Shown: piece by piece, positions 8,644 to 17,569 of the stretch
Layout of the letters: every line of letters begins with the position of its first letter
Numbering within the stretch: position 1 is the stretch's first letter
DNA from: JAXMAF01 sp046350555
Lineage (GTDB): Bacteria > Planctomycetota > Phycisphaerae > Phycisphaerales > SM1A02
DNA length: 64,000 bases
Assembly (NCBI GenBank): GCA_046350555.1
Contig: JAXMAF010000011.1
Span: forward strand, 1-64,000
Direction of reading: 5' to 3'
Notes under the pieces: model-generated
Seen by the model: only the letters and a program-made list of their open reading frames with translations
Databases searched by the model: none
Told to the model about the DNA's origin: nothing
Program-made: the position numbers and the translations under genes

Positions 8644-9733
8644 CGATCTCGCTCGGGAAGATCCGTTTCCAATCGTCCTTCATGCTCACGACGATCCAGC
8701 CCCGCTTCGCCGCCTCGGCCATGAGATCGTCGGAGAAGGTGCCGATCGGCGATCCGGCGCCGTAGGCGTACTCGCGCACCGCGTCATCGTGATGGACAAG
8801 CATCAGGAGCGCCCAGGCGCTTCGTCCCTGCGACCACTCGAGCATCTGCCGATCACCCGTGGAGTTTCCGAACGCCGCGACGGGGCGACGACCGATCATG
8901 AGGTTGATCGCCTCCGGCTTGCCCGCCTTGTCGTCGACGAAGAGGATCTCGGGCAGCTTCACGATCTCGGGCGTTCCGTCGGCGCCCATCCGGTACTCGG
9001 TCCGTCCGGCCGACCCGACGACCTGCTCGGGCGGCACGCCGTAGATGCGATCGGCGAAGGTGCGGACGAAGTCCTGGCCGCCGCCGGTCACGATGTACGT
9101 CTTGAAGTCGTTCGCCCGCAGGTAGCGGAGCAGCTCGAGCATCGGTTCGTAGACGAGCTCGGTGTAGGGCCGGCCATAGCGCGGGTGCTTCGCCGTCGAC
9201 AGCCACTCGCCCGCCAAGGCCTGGTACTGCGCGACCGTCATGCCGGCATGGGTCGCGGCCAGGATCTTGCCGAGATCGGCCGACGTGAACCTGGCCATCG
9301 CGGCGCGGTCGTCGGCGAGGATCGCGCGGAACGGCTCCTCGGTTGCCCACTCCGGATGCTGCGGCGCCAGCGCGCGGACGCGATCGAAGGCGAAGAGCAC
9401 CTGCGCGTACATCGGCTGCTCCACCCAGAGCGTTCCGTCGTTGTCGAACGTGGCGATTCGTTCGGCGGGCTCGATGTAGCTGGGATTGGTCGGATCGGTC
9501 GCGGCGCGCACGAACTCGACGATCGCGTTCTTCGCCGCGCCGTCGTTCCAGCTTGCCAAGGGCGAGGTGGTCGCGGCGGCGGTCGCCTCGGCGAGCGGGG
9601 TGTGCGGTGTCGCGGCGGATGTCGCCGTCGTCGAGTGACACGCGGCGAGCGCCGCGACGCAGAGCGCGCCGACGCCGCCAATGAAGGACCGCGACGAGGC
9701 GATGGCCCGAAACGCTGTGGTGACGCGTGGCAT
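8636..9733 (-). CDS. HAD-superfamily phosphatase-like lipoprotein
   Basis: 365 residues. A signal peptide ends in a lipobox (ALAAC, Cys32), so the mature protein is probably membrane-anchored. HAD motifs are present: FDNDGTLW with nucleophile Asp97 and Asp99, motif II at T216-GGGQ, candidate motif III lysines K258/K269/K272, and motif IV GNSTGDRQM with Asp294. The helical cap follows motif I, as in phosphoserine-phosphatase-like enzymes. It should hydrolyse a phosphomonoester outside the cytoplasm; the substrate is unknown. Its stop codon lies in the arm of the 247-bp palindrome, and it converges with the PD40/toroid gene. tRNA-Arg lies just upstream on the same strand. Confidence 0.85.
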   Translation of the reverse strand: MPRVTTAFRAIASSRSFIGGVGALCVAALAACHSTTATSAATPHTPLAEATAAATTSPLASWNDGAAKNAIVEFVRAATDPTNPSYIEPAERIATFDNDGTLWVEQPMYAQVLFAFDRVRALAPQHPEWATEEPFRAILADDRAAMARFTSADLGKILAATHAGMTVAQYQALAGEWLSTAKHPRYGRPYTELVYEPMLELLRYLRANDFKTYIVTGGGQDFVRTFADRIYGVPPEQVVGSAGRTEYRMGADGTPEIVKLPEILFVDDKAGKPEAINLMIGRRPVAAFGNSTGDRQMLEWSQGRSAWALLMLVHHDDAVREYAYGAGSPIGTFSDDLMAEAAKRGWIVVSMKDDWKRIFPSEIAR

Positions 9734-9817
9734 CCGCGGATGCTACCGCAGGGCCGTCTCCGGCTGTTCCGAGGCCGGTGAACCGGCTTTCGTGGGCTCG
9801 CCCGGCACGCCGAGAAT

Positions 9818-9891
9818 CGCGACTGGAAGGACTCGAACCTTCAACCCCCGGCTTCGTAGGCCGGTGCTCTATCCAGTTGAGCTACAGTCGC
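9818..9891 (-). tRNA. tRNA-Arg (anticodon ACG)
   Basis: A complete cloverleaf can be read on the minus strand. The acceptor stem GCGACTG pairs with CAGTCGC, the D-loop region is AGCTCAACTGGATAGAGC, the anticodon stem CCGGC/GCCGG encloses loop CTACGAA (anticodon ACG, read as ICG), and the T arm is AGGTTCGAGTCCTTC. No CCA is encoded. The neighbours are the HAD lipoprotein gene downstream and the divergent nitrilase-family gene. Confidence 0.95.
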
Positions 9892-10012
9892 ACGCGAGGT
9901 GGAGAGTATACGGCGAGGTGCATGCGGGCTCCACCGTGGCGTCGCCGCCCGGATCATCCGGCCGGGGATGCAGCGGGACATTCATCCCGGGCGCCGCCTC
10001 GTACACTCCGCC

Positions 10013-11011
10013 GTGCCCGCCTACGCCGCCGCGTGCCAGACCAATTTCCCGTCTCCGCGCGACCGTTCGGAGATCGCCGAGCGCGTGACGCGCATGTGCG
10101 AGATCGCCGAGCAGACGATCGTCGGCTACGAGCCCTTCTTCGACGTCCGGTTGCTCGCCTTTCCCGAGTTCGCGCACGCCGCGCCGATCCACGAGAGCGT
10201 CTCGAAGCTGCGCGAGACGCTCGCGGTGCGCCTCCCCAACGAGCACACCCAGCGCTACGAGCGGTTCTGCGCGAAGCATGGCTGCTTCATCCAGACCGGC
10301 ACGTTCCTCGAGGTCGACGACGCGTGGCCCGACGTGGTCTTCAACACGACGGTGCTGGTCGGTCCCTCGGGCGTGCTCGCGACCTACCGCAAGGTGAACC
10401 CGTGGATCCCGTGGGAGATCCACGCGAGCCCGCACGATCTTCTCGAGCGCGGCTACGACCGCGATCCGTTTCCGGTGATCGAGACGGAGATCGGCCGCAT
10501 CGGCTGCGCGATCTGCTACGACTGGCTCTTTCCCGAGACGATCCGGCAGCTGGCGTTCAACGGCGCCGAGATCCTCGTGCGCGTCTCGGCGTACATGGAC
10601 CCGTGGGGCGCGACGCCGCCGATGGATTGGTGGACGTTGTTCAACCGCGCCCGCGCGGTCGAGAACACCGCGTTCGTCGTCGCCGCCAATCAAGGTGCGT
10701 CGCTGCGGAACTATCCGCCCTTCTCGTGGCCGGGCGGCAGCATGATCGTCGACTACGACGGCCGCGTGCTGGCCCAGGCCGACGCCGGTCCGGGCGAGAA
10801 GGTGGTGGTGGCGCCGATCGACATCGACGCACTGCGCCGCGAGCGCGCCCGGCGCAGCGGACACGACATGCGGGCGCACCTGCGCACCGAGGTGCACACG
10901 TATGCGCGCGGCGGCGTGCTCGCGCCGGCCCACGCGGCGGAGCATCCGCTCACCGACGCATCGATCCGCCTGCGCATCGCGAACTCCAAGCGGAGGATCG
11001 ATGGTGGATGA
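10013..11011 (+). CDS. carbon-nitrogen hydrolase (nitrilase superfamily)
   Basis: About 332 residues from GTG 10013. The frame is open upstream to 9899, but that part overlaps the leader next to tRNA-Arg and does not resemble the family, whose first strand is the AYAAACQTNF found here. The catalytic triad is clear: Glu52 in FPEF, Lys127 in YRKVNP and Cys168 in CAICYDW. The family hydrolyses amides or nitriles through a Cys thioester intermediate. The subfamily (aliphatic amidase, N-carbamoyl-amino-acid hydrolase, nitrilase) cannot be fixed from sequence alone. The enzyme has no signal peptide and is probably cytoplasmic. The TPR lipoprotein gene follows about 110 bases later. Confidence 0.88.
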   Translation: MPAYAAACQTNFPSPRDRSEIAERVTRMCEIAEQTIVGYEPFFDVRLLAFPEFAHAAPIHESVSKLRETLAVRLPNEHTQRYERFCAKHGCFIQTGTFLEVDDAWPDVVFNTTVLVGPSGVLATYRKVNPWIPWEIHASPHDLLERGYDRDPFPVIETEIGRIGCAICYDWLFPETIRQLAFNGAEILVRVSAYMDPWGATPPMDWWTLFNRARAVENTAFVVAANQGASLRNYPPFSWPGGSMIVDYDGRVLAQADAGPGEKVVVAPIDIDALRRERARRSGHDMRAHLRTEVHTYARGGVLAPAHAAEHPLTDASIRLRIANSKRRIDGG

Positions 11012-11123
11012 TCGGACCAGCCGATTCGCGGGCACCGCAGCGACGAGCGCACGCGAGCGCTCCTTCGGCTCCGTCTCGCGGCCTCTCCCACGTTGCGGGA
11101 GAGGGACTTGGAGGTGTCGCGTC

Positions 11124-12008
11124 GTGCCCCGCGCGATGGCGATCGCGGCCCTGTCGTGGTGCGGCATCCTGGCGCTGGCCTGTGTCGCGGCGTGCTCGAG
11201 GTCGCCACGCCCTCCGGCGAAGCCCGCAAGCCCGACTCCGCCGCAGGCCGTGGCGGGGACGACACCCGCGGCGCCCGCCGGCCGCCGCAGCGAGCTCGTC
11301 GCCCTGAACAACCGCGGCGTCGGCCTCATGGGCTCCTTCAGGTTCGAGGATGCGCAGCAGGCGTTCGCCGAGGCCGTCGCAGGCGATGGGCGGTGGAACG
11401 ACGCCCGCATCAACGAGGCCATCGCGACCTTGAACCAGTCGGTCGAAGGCAAGCAGGACGAGGCCCTTGCGACACTCGCCGTCGTCCTCGCGGGCGATCC
11501 CGGCAATCTCCGCGCCCGTTACTGCTCGGGGCTCTGCCTGCTCTTCCTCGGCCGCGCCGACGAGGCGCTTGGCCACGTCGCGTTCGTCGCGGACGCCGAC
11601 GCGCTCGATCCTTACGCGGCCTACTACCACGGCCAGTGCCTCGATCTGGCCGGCGATGCCGGGGCGGCGCTGGCGGAGTACCGGCGAGCCGCCGAGCTCG
11701 ATCCATATCTGCGCAGCGCATTCCTCGGCATCCATCGATCCCTTCAGCGGCTCGGCCGCGACGCCGAGGCGGCCCCGTACCTCGAGACGTTCCAGAAGCT
11801 CGCCGACAATCCGCGCGGCCGGCTCGCCGAGTTCAAGTACACGCGCATGGGGCGCAAGGCGATGGCGATGGTGGGGTCGCCGGATCCGGCGGCGCCACCG
11901 CCGCCCCGTCCCGCGCCCGCGCGGCTGGTTTCGCTCCCGTCGCGCGAGATGGCGACGCTGCCGTCGGGCGGCTCGCTGGAGCGCTCGCCGAGCCGCAGCC
12001 CAGCGTGA
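11124..12008 (+). CDS. TPR lipoprotein, probably 5' part of a split FG-GAP gene
   Basis: 294 residues. GTG 11124 is chosen because GGAGG lies 9 bases upstream; ATG 11136 is possible. The signal peptide ends in a lipobox (ACVAAC), then a Pro/Ala linker and five or so TPR hairpins (from LVALNNRGVGLMGSFRFEDA on). The last 50 residues lose TPR character. The stop codon overlaps the GTG of the next gene (GTGA, 12005-12008). The frame used by the next gene already looks protein-like a few codons upstream of that GTG, so the two could be one TPR/FG-GAP protein split by a one-base deletion; otherwise they are two translationally coupled genes. It heads the cytochrome/CRTAC1 run. Confidence 0.75.
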   Translation: MPRAMAIAALSWCGILALACVAACSRSPRPPAKPASPTPPQAVAGTTPAAPAGRRSELVALNNRGVGLMGSFRFEDAQQAFAEAVAGDGRWNDARINEAIATLNQSVEGKQDEALATLAVVLAGDPGNLRARYCSGLCLLFLGRADEALGHVAFVADADALDPYAAYYHGQCLDLAGDAGAALAEYRRAAELDPYLRSAFLGIHRSLQRLGRDAEAAPYLETFQKLADNPRGRLAEFKYTRMGRKAMAMVGSPDPAAPPPPRPAPARLVSLPSREMATLPSGGSLERSPSRSPA

Positions 12009-14572
12009 CGACGTGCGACATCGACGGCGACGGATCGCTCGGCGTCCTCGTCGCGCCGGGTGTCGTGACGGGAAGCGGTCCGGCGCGCTGCGCAGTCTTC
12101 CTGCGGCAGCAGGATGGATCGATGCGGTTCGTCGCCGATCACCCGCTCTCGAAGTTCGCCGACGTGCGGGCGGCGCTCTGGGGCGATGTCGACAACGACG
12201 GGCTCGTGGACGTGGTGCTCTGCTCGCCGGCGGGCACGCGCTTGATCATGCAGGGCCGCGGCGACGACGGACGTCCGGTGTGGCGCGATGCGACCACCAC
12301 CGCCGGATTGCAGGGCATGCCCAGCGCCGACGGCGCGTTGGCCGATCTCGATCACGATGGCGACCTCGACCTCCTGCTGGTCGGCGGCGGCCACGGCGGG
12401 CGCGAGGCGTCCATGCTCATGAACCTCGACGGCAGGCGCTTCCGCGATATCACCGCGGAGGCGATTCCCGCCACGATCCAGTCCGCGCGCCAGGTGGTGC
12501 TGGGCGACTTCGATGGCGATCGCGACGTGGACATCTTCATTCGATGCGCCGCGCCGCCGCACGCCCTGCTCCGCAACGATCGGCTCTGGGCGTGGAAGCC
12601 GTGGAACGGCGCGGAGCAGATCGTCGACGCCCCGGTGATGGACGCGGTGGCGGGGGACGTCGACGAGACGGGTCGAATCGACCTTGTGCTCGCGCGCGAC
12701 GCCTCGATCGGCTCCGTTCGCGTCGCGACCTTCCCGCAGCGGCAGGAGGGGGGTCGGATCATCGTTGCGCCTCGACCGGACCTTGGCTCGGGAGACGGAT
12801 CGGGATGGATGGCCCTTGCGGATCTCGAAGGCGATGGCCGCCTGCGCCTGTGCTCGCGGGCCAAGGGCCAGACGGCCGGTCTTCCGCCGGGCAGCAGGCT
12901 GGTCGGTTGGACGTTCGCCAACTTCGACGTCCGGCGTGGATCCTCTATGGTGGTCTTGGCCGAGCGGGGCGAGCAGTCGCAGTTGCTGGTCGAGACGCCG
13001 CCGTCGCCTGAACGCTTCGACTTCGCGGGAATCGTCCTTCGCGGTCGCACCGATCCCGGCCAGTCGATGCGCTCCAACGCCAGCGGCATCGGCGCCTTGG
13101 TGAACGCCCGCGTCGCCGATCGATGGATCACGCGCAGCTCGCTCTCGATGTCGAGCACTCCCGGCCAGTCGCTCCAACCCATCGTCGTCGGCCTGGCCGG
13201 CGCCAACCAGATCGACTTCGTCGACATCGACTGGTCCGACGGCGTCTTCCAGAGCGAGCTCGCGGTTCCCGCCGGCGGACCGACGACGATCGTCGAGACG
13301 CAGCGGCAGATCTCGTCGTGTCCGTTGATCTTCGCGTGGAACGGTTCGCGCTTCGAGTTCGTGAGCGACTTCCTGGGTGTCGGCGGCATCGGCTACCTCG
13401 TGAAGCCCGGCGAGTACGCCCCTCCGCGGCCGTGGGAGAACTTCCTGTTGCCCGAAGGCGCGCTCGCACCGCGGCGCGACGACGATGGCCCGCGCTTCGT
13501 CCTCAAGCTCAACGAGCCGATGGAGGAGGCGGTCTACCTCGATCGCGTCGGTCTCGTCGCGTACGACCTGCCTCCCGGATGGTCGATGACGCTCGATGAG
13601 CGCATGGGGCTCGCGGGACCGGAGCCGTCCGGCGAGACGCGCTGGTTCCGCGCGTCGATGCCGCCGGTGCGGGCGTTCGCCGCGCACGGCGACGGCGCGC
13701 CGATCGACGCGACCAGCGCCCTCCGCGCCGCGGACGGCGACGCTGTGCCGGTCGGCGAGCTCGACACGCGCTTCATCGGACGGCTGCGCGACGAGCTGGT
13801 CGTCACGCTCGAGTTCGCCGAGCCGATCGATGGGCATGCCGGGGGCGTTCCGCGCACGCCGACGCTCGTCGCCTCCGGCTGGATCGAGTATCCCTACTGC
13901 CAGACGAACTTCGCGGCGGCGCAGGCCGGCGCGTCGTACGACGCGCCGACGATCGAGGCGCGGGCGATCGACGGGACGTGGTCCGTCGTGCTCGCCAACT
14001 TCGGCTATCCCGCGGGCATGCCGCGCGAGATGAGCGTGCCGTTGCCGGCGCTGCCGCGGGGATGCACGGCGCTGCGCATCCGGACGAACCAGGAGATCCA
14101 CTGGGATTCGCTCGCCGTCGCATTCGTCGAGGCAACGCCGGCCGAATCGGCCGCGCACCAGCTCCGGCTGGTCTCCGCATCGCTGGAGTCCAACGGCTAT
14201 CCACGCCGCACCGAGGGCCCGCATCGGCGACCGATCTATCACGACGACCAGCGCACGCCGATGGCCGACATGCGCGTGCAGCCGGGGTACTACACGCGGC
14301 TCGGCCAGGTCGATGTGCTCGTGTCGCGGCAGGACGGCGCGTCGGCGATCTTCGGACCTGGCGAGGAGATCGTGCTCCGCTTCGAGGCGACGCTGCCGGC
14401 GCTGCCCGACGGCTGGACGCGCCGCTACGTCCTGGAAACGCGCGGGTGGTGCAAGGACATGGACCTCTTCACGCGCGACGGCGACACGCTTGGGCCGATT
14501 CCGGGCGAGCGCGATCCAGCCGCTGAGGCGATGCATCGGCGATTCAACGATCGATTCGACGGCGGACGGTGA
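12005..14572 (+). CDS. FG-GAP/VCBS repeat protein with C-terminal beta-rich domains
   Basis: About 855 residues, starting at a GTG that overlaps the preceding stop codon. Residues 1-250 contain VCBS/FG-GAP blades with Ca-binding loops such as DVDNDGLVD, DLDHDGDLD and DFDGDRDVD. The middle has an ASPIC/UnbV-like strand region, and the last 450 residues form unrecognised beta-rich domains ending in a W-C-K-D-M-D-L-F motif. It has no signal peptide of its own, which fits with being the downstream half of the upstream lipoprotein. FG-GAP propellers bind calcium and proteins or glycans outside the cell. The pentaheme cytochrome gene follows after 99 bases. Confidence 0.72.
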   Translation: MTTCDIDGDGSLGVLVAPGVVTGSGPARCAVFLRQQDGSMRFVADHPLSKFADVRAALWGDVDNDGLVDVVLCSPAGTRLIMQGRGDDGRPVWRDATTTAGLQGMPSADGALADLDHDGDLDLLLVGGGHGGREASMLMNLDGRRFRDITAEAIPATIQSARQVVLGDFDGDRDVDIFIRCAAPPHALLRNDRLWAWKPWNGAEQIVDAPVMDAVAGDVDETGRIDLVLARDASIGSVRVATFPQRQEGGRIIVAPRPDLGSGDGSGWMALADLEGDGRLRLCSRAKGQTAGLPPGSRLVGWTFANFDVRRGSSMVVLAERGEQSQLLVETPPSPERFDFAGIVLRGRTDPGQSMRSNASGIGALVNARVADRWITRSSLSMSSTPGQSLQPIVVGLAGANQIDFVDIDWSDGVFQSELAVPAGGPTTIVETQRQISSCPLIFAWNGSRFEFVSDFLGVGGIGYLVKPGEYAPPRPWENFLLPEGALAPRRDDDGPRFVLKLNEPMEEAVYLDRVGLVAYDLPPGWSMTLDERMGLAGPEPSGETRWFRASMPPVRAFAAHGDGAPIDATSALRAADGDAVPVGELDTRFIGRLRDELVVTLEFAEPIDGHAGGVPRTPTLVASGWIEYPYCQTNFAAAQAGASYDAPTIEARAIDGTWSVVLANFGYPAGMPREMSVPLPALPRGCTALRIRTNQEIHWDSLAVAFVEATPAESAAHQLRLVSASLESNGYPRRTEGPHRRPIYHDDQRTPMADMRVQPGYYTRLGQVDVLVSRQDGASAIFGPGEEIVLRFEATLPALPDGWTRRYVLETRGWCKDMDLFTRDGDTLGPIPGERDPAAEAMHRRFNDRFDGGR

Positions 14573-14671
14573 CTCGCCGGTCGGGAACCGACGGACGATC
14601 GTGTGGGCCATTCCCTGCGCGAGCCGGAGAACGAGGAAGCCTGCGAGCCGTACGATCCCTAGGACGACCAG

Positions 14672-17566
14672 ATGAGCGTGACCGTCACTTCGCAGCCCCC
14701 CGCTCCCGCCTCGGCGCCGCGAAGGAAATACGTTCCCGCCGTCGGACCGAGGCTCAAGCGGCTCCTTGCCGTCGTCTTCGGGCTCTTCGCGCTCCTGTGC
14801 GTCAACTCCGTCTACCTGGCGGCCATCACGCTGCTGGAGTGGAACTCGGGGACGACCTACCAGAACTGGTTCTACCTCTGGATGTTCGCCATCCACCTGG
14901 CGCTCGGCCTGGCGATCGTCCTGCCGGTCGTGATCTTCGGCCTGGTTCACATGGGCAACTCGCGGCATCGGCCCAACCGCCGCGCGATCGCCATGGGGTA
15001 TGCGCTCTTCGGGGTCGCGCTCGTCGTGCTCGCGACCGGGCTGGTGCTGATGCGCGTCGACATTGGCGGCGTCACGCTTGTGCTCAAGAACCCGGCCTGG
15101 CGCAATCCCGTCTACTGGGCGCACGTCGTCGCGCCGATCGGGGCGATCTGGCTCTTCGTGCTTCACCGTCTCGCCGGCCGGCGGATCAAGTGGAAGGTCG
15201 GCGCGGCGTGGGGGGGTGTCGCCCTCGCCGCGGCGGCCCTCGGCGTGGTGGCGCACCGACACGATCCGCGCACTTGGAACGCCCGCGGTCCCGCCGACGG
15301 CGAGCAGTACTTCTTCCCGTCGCTCGCCCGCACCTCGACGGGCGACTTCGTGCCGGCGGAGGCGCTCATGATGAACGACTACTGCATGAAGTGCCATCCC
15401 GACGTCCACGCGCAGTGGGCGAACTCGGTTCATGCGGTCTCGTCGTTCAACAACCCTCCCTACGCGTTCAGCGTGCGCGAGACACGGCGCGTCGCCTTCG
15501 AGCGGGAGGGATCCGTGCACGATGCGCGCTGGTGCGCCGGCTGCCACGATCCGGTGCCGTTCCTCTCCGGCGCCTTCGAGGACCGACGCTTCGACGACCC
15601 CGACTACGACGTGAGCAAGGATCCGCTCGGATCGGCGAGCATCTCCTGCGTGGCGTGCCACTCGATCACGCATGTCGACGGGACGATCGGCAACGCCGCG
15701 TACACGATCGAACAGGCGATGCACTACCCGCTGACGTTCAGCACGTCGGCGCTTGGAAGATGGGTCAACGAGCAGCTCATCAAGGCCAAGCCGGCGTTTC
15801 ACAAGAAGACCTTCCTCAAGCCGCTGCACAAGACGCCGGAGTTCTGCGCAGCCTGCCACAAGGTGCACCTGCCGCCGGAGCTCAACGACTACAAGTGGCT
15901 GCGCGGCCAGAACAGCTATGACTCGTACCACCTCAGCGCCGCGAGCGGTCACGGGATCCTGAGCTGGTACTACCCGGCCAAGGTCGAGTACAACTGCAAC
16001 GGCTGCCACATGCAGCCCGTTGAGAGCAACGACTTCGCGGCCAAGCCCTACGGGGAGAAGGGCGAGCTCGCGGTGCGCTCGCATCAGTTCCCGTCGGCGA
16101 ACACGGCGCTGCCGGTGCTCGTCGATTCCCCCGACCGCATGCAGGACGCCGCGGCGATCATCGCGGCGCACGAGAAGTTCAACGAGGACGTGAACCGGAT
16201 CGACCTCTTCGGCATCCGCGAGGGCGGAGCGATCGACGGGACGCTTCACGCGCCCCTGCGCCCGGTGCTTCCCGCGCTGGAGCCGGGCAAGCCGTACCTG
16301 ATCGAGGCGGTCGTCCGGACCGTCAGGATGGGCCATGAGCTCACCCAGGGCACGGCGGACAGCAACGAGCTCTGGCTCGACGCGACGGTGACCAGCGGAG
16401 ATCGCGTGATCGGCCGGATCGGCGGCAGGGACGACGAGGGCCGGGTCGATCCGTGGTCGCCGTTCCTCAACATCTACATGCTCGACCGCGAGGGCAACCG
16501 GATCGATCGGCGCAACCCGCAGGACATCTTCGTCCCGCTCTACAACAACCAGGTCCCGCCCGGCGCGGGCGACGTGACCCACCTGGCGATCACGATCCCG
16601 CCCGACGCGGTGGATCCGATCACGATCGACGTCGCGCTCCGCTACCGCAAGTTCGACGCGACGTACATGCAATACGTGTACGGCAAGGAGTATGTCAACA
16701 CGCTGCCCGTCATGACGCTGGCCCACGATCGCCTGACCCTTCCGCTGGCGGGCGCGACGGCCACGGCGGCGCCGACCGCGCTCGCCGAGCAGAAGTCGCC
16801 GATCGACCTGTGGCAGCGCTGGAACGACTACGGCATCGGCCTCTTTCGCAAGGGCGACCGCGGATCCAACAAGGGGCAGCTCCGGCAGGCCGACGAGGCG
16901 TTCGCCGAGGTCGAGGCCCTGGGGCGCGGCGAAGGGCCGCTCAACCGGGCGCGGGTCTACATCAAGGAGGGCCGGCTCGACGAGGCGGTGGCGGCGCTCG
17001 ATCGCGCGGCGCACGCCGTGCCGTCGGCGCCGCCCTGGTCGATCGCGTACTTCACGGGCGTCGTGAATCGCGAGAACGGCTACCTCGACGAGGCGATCGC
17101 GAGCTTCATGCGCGTGCTCGACGCGCCGTGGCCGCTGGCGCGGGAGCGCGGGTTCGACTTCACCCAGGACTATCGCCTGCTCACCGAGATCGGCCAGACC
17201 GTCTACGAGCGGGCCCGGCTCGAGCGCGGCGACGAGGCGAAGGCGACCCGCGAGCGGCTCCTGCGCGAGGCGATCCAATGGTGCGACCACGCCCTCCGCT
17301 ACGACCGCGAGTACGCGCCGGCGCACTACGTGCTCGCGCAGGTGTACGAGCAGCTCGGCGACGCCGACCGCGCCGCGGAGCATCTGGCGCTGCACGACAA
17401 GTACCGCGTCGACGACAATGCCCGCGACCGGGCGGTGGCCCTCGCACGCCGGCGCGATCCGGCCGCGAACCACGCGGCCGAGGCGGTCGTGATCTACGAC
17501 CTGCAGCGTCCCGGCGCGTTCGGGCTGCCGAGGGGCGCCGGGTTGGCGCCATCCGCGCGAAGGTGA
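14672..17566 (+). CDS. membrane pentaheme cytochrome c with TPR domain
   Basis: 964 residues. The N-terminus has four or five membrane helices (about 30-52, 66-94, 105-128, 145-167, 176-194). His75 and His93 lie in the second helix and His151 and His165 in the fourth, a spacing like b-heme ligands in b561-type proteins (an inference). Then come five CXXCH heme c sites at about 238, 288, 326, 392 and 442, a beta-rich domain, and TPR repeats from about 700 to 900. Such a layout could pass electrons from membrane quinol to periplasmic hemes. The CRTAC1 gene starts 3 bases after its stop, so the two are surely co-translated. Substrate and acceptor are unknown. Confidence 0.88.
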   Translation: MSVTVTSQPPAPASAPRRKYVPAVGPRLKRLLAVVFGLFALLCVNSVYLAAITLLEWNSGTTYQNWFYLWMFAIHLALGLAIVLPVVIFGLVHMGNSRHRPNRRAIAMGYALFGVALVVLATGLVLMRVDIGGVTLVLKNPAWRNPVYWAHVVAPIGAIWLFVLHRLAGRRIKWKVGAAWGGVALAAAALGVVAHRHDPRTWNARGPADGEQYFFPSLARTSTGDFVPAEALMMNDYCMKCHPDVHAQWANSVHAVSSFNNPPYAFSVRETRRVAFEREGSVHDARWCAGCHDPVPFLSGAFEDRRFDDPDYDVSKDPLGSASISCVACHSITHVDGTIGNAAYTIEQAMHYPLTFSTSALGRWVNEQLIKAKPAFHKKTFLKPLHKTPEFCAACHKVHLPPELNDYKWLRGQNSYDSYHLSAASGHGILSWYYPAKVEYNCNGCHMQPVESNDFAAKPYGEKGELAVRSHQFPSANTALPVLVDSPDRMQDAAAIIAAHEKFNEDVNRIDLFGIREGGAIDGTLHAPLRPVLPALEPGKPYLIEAVVRTVRMGHELTQGTADSNELWLDATVTSGDRVIGRIGGRDDEGRVDPWSPFLNIYMLDREGNRIDRRNPQDIFVPLYNNQVPPGAGDVTHLAITIPPDAVDPITIDVALRYRKFDATYMQYVYGKEYVNTLPVMTLAHDRLTLPLAGATATAAPTALAEQKSPIDLWQRWNDYGIGLFRKGDRGSNKGQLRQADEAFAEVEALGRGEGPLNRARVYIKEGRLDEAVAALDRAAHAVPSAPPWSIAYFTGVVNRENGYLDEAIASFMRVLDAPWPLARERGFDFTQDYRLLTEIGQTVYERARLERGDEAKATRERLLREAIQWCDHALRYDREYAPAHYVLAQVYEQLGDADRAAEHLALHDKYRVDDNARDRAVALARRRDPAANHAAEAVVIYDLQRPGAFGLPRGAGLAPSARR

Positions 17567-17569
17567 TCG

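Noticed and set aside
9899..10012. N-terminal extension of the nitrilase-family gene
   Set aside because: It starts 8 bases from the tRNA gene and does not resemble the family, which begins at AYAAACQTNF just after GTG 10013.
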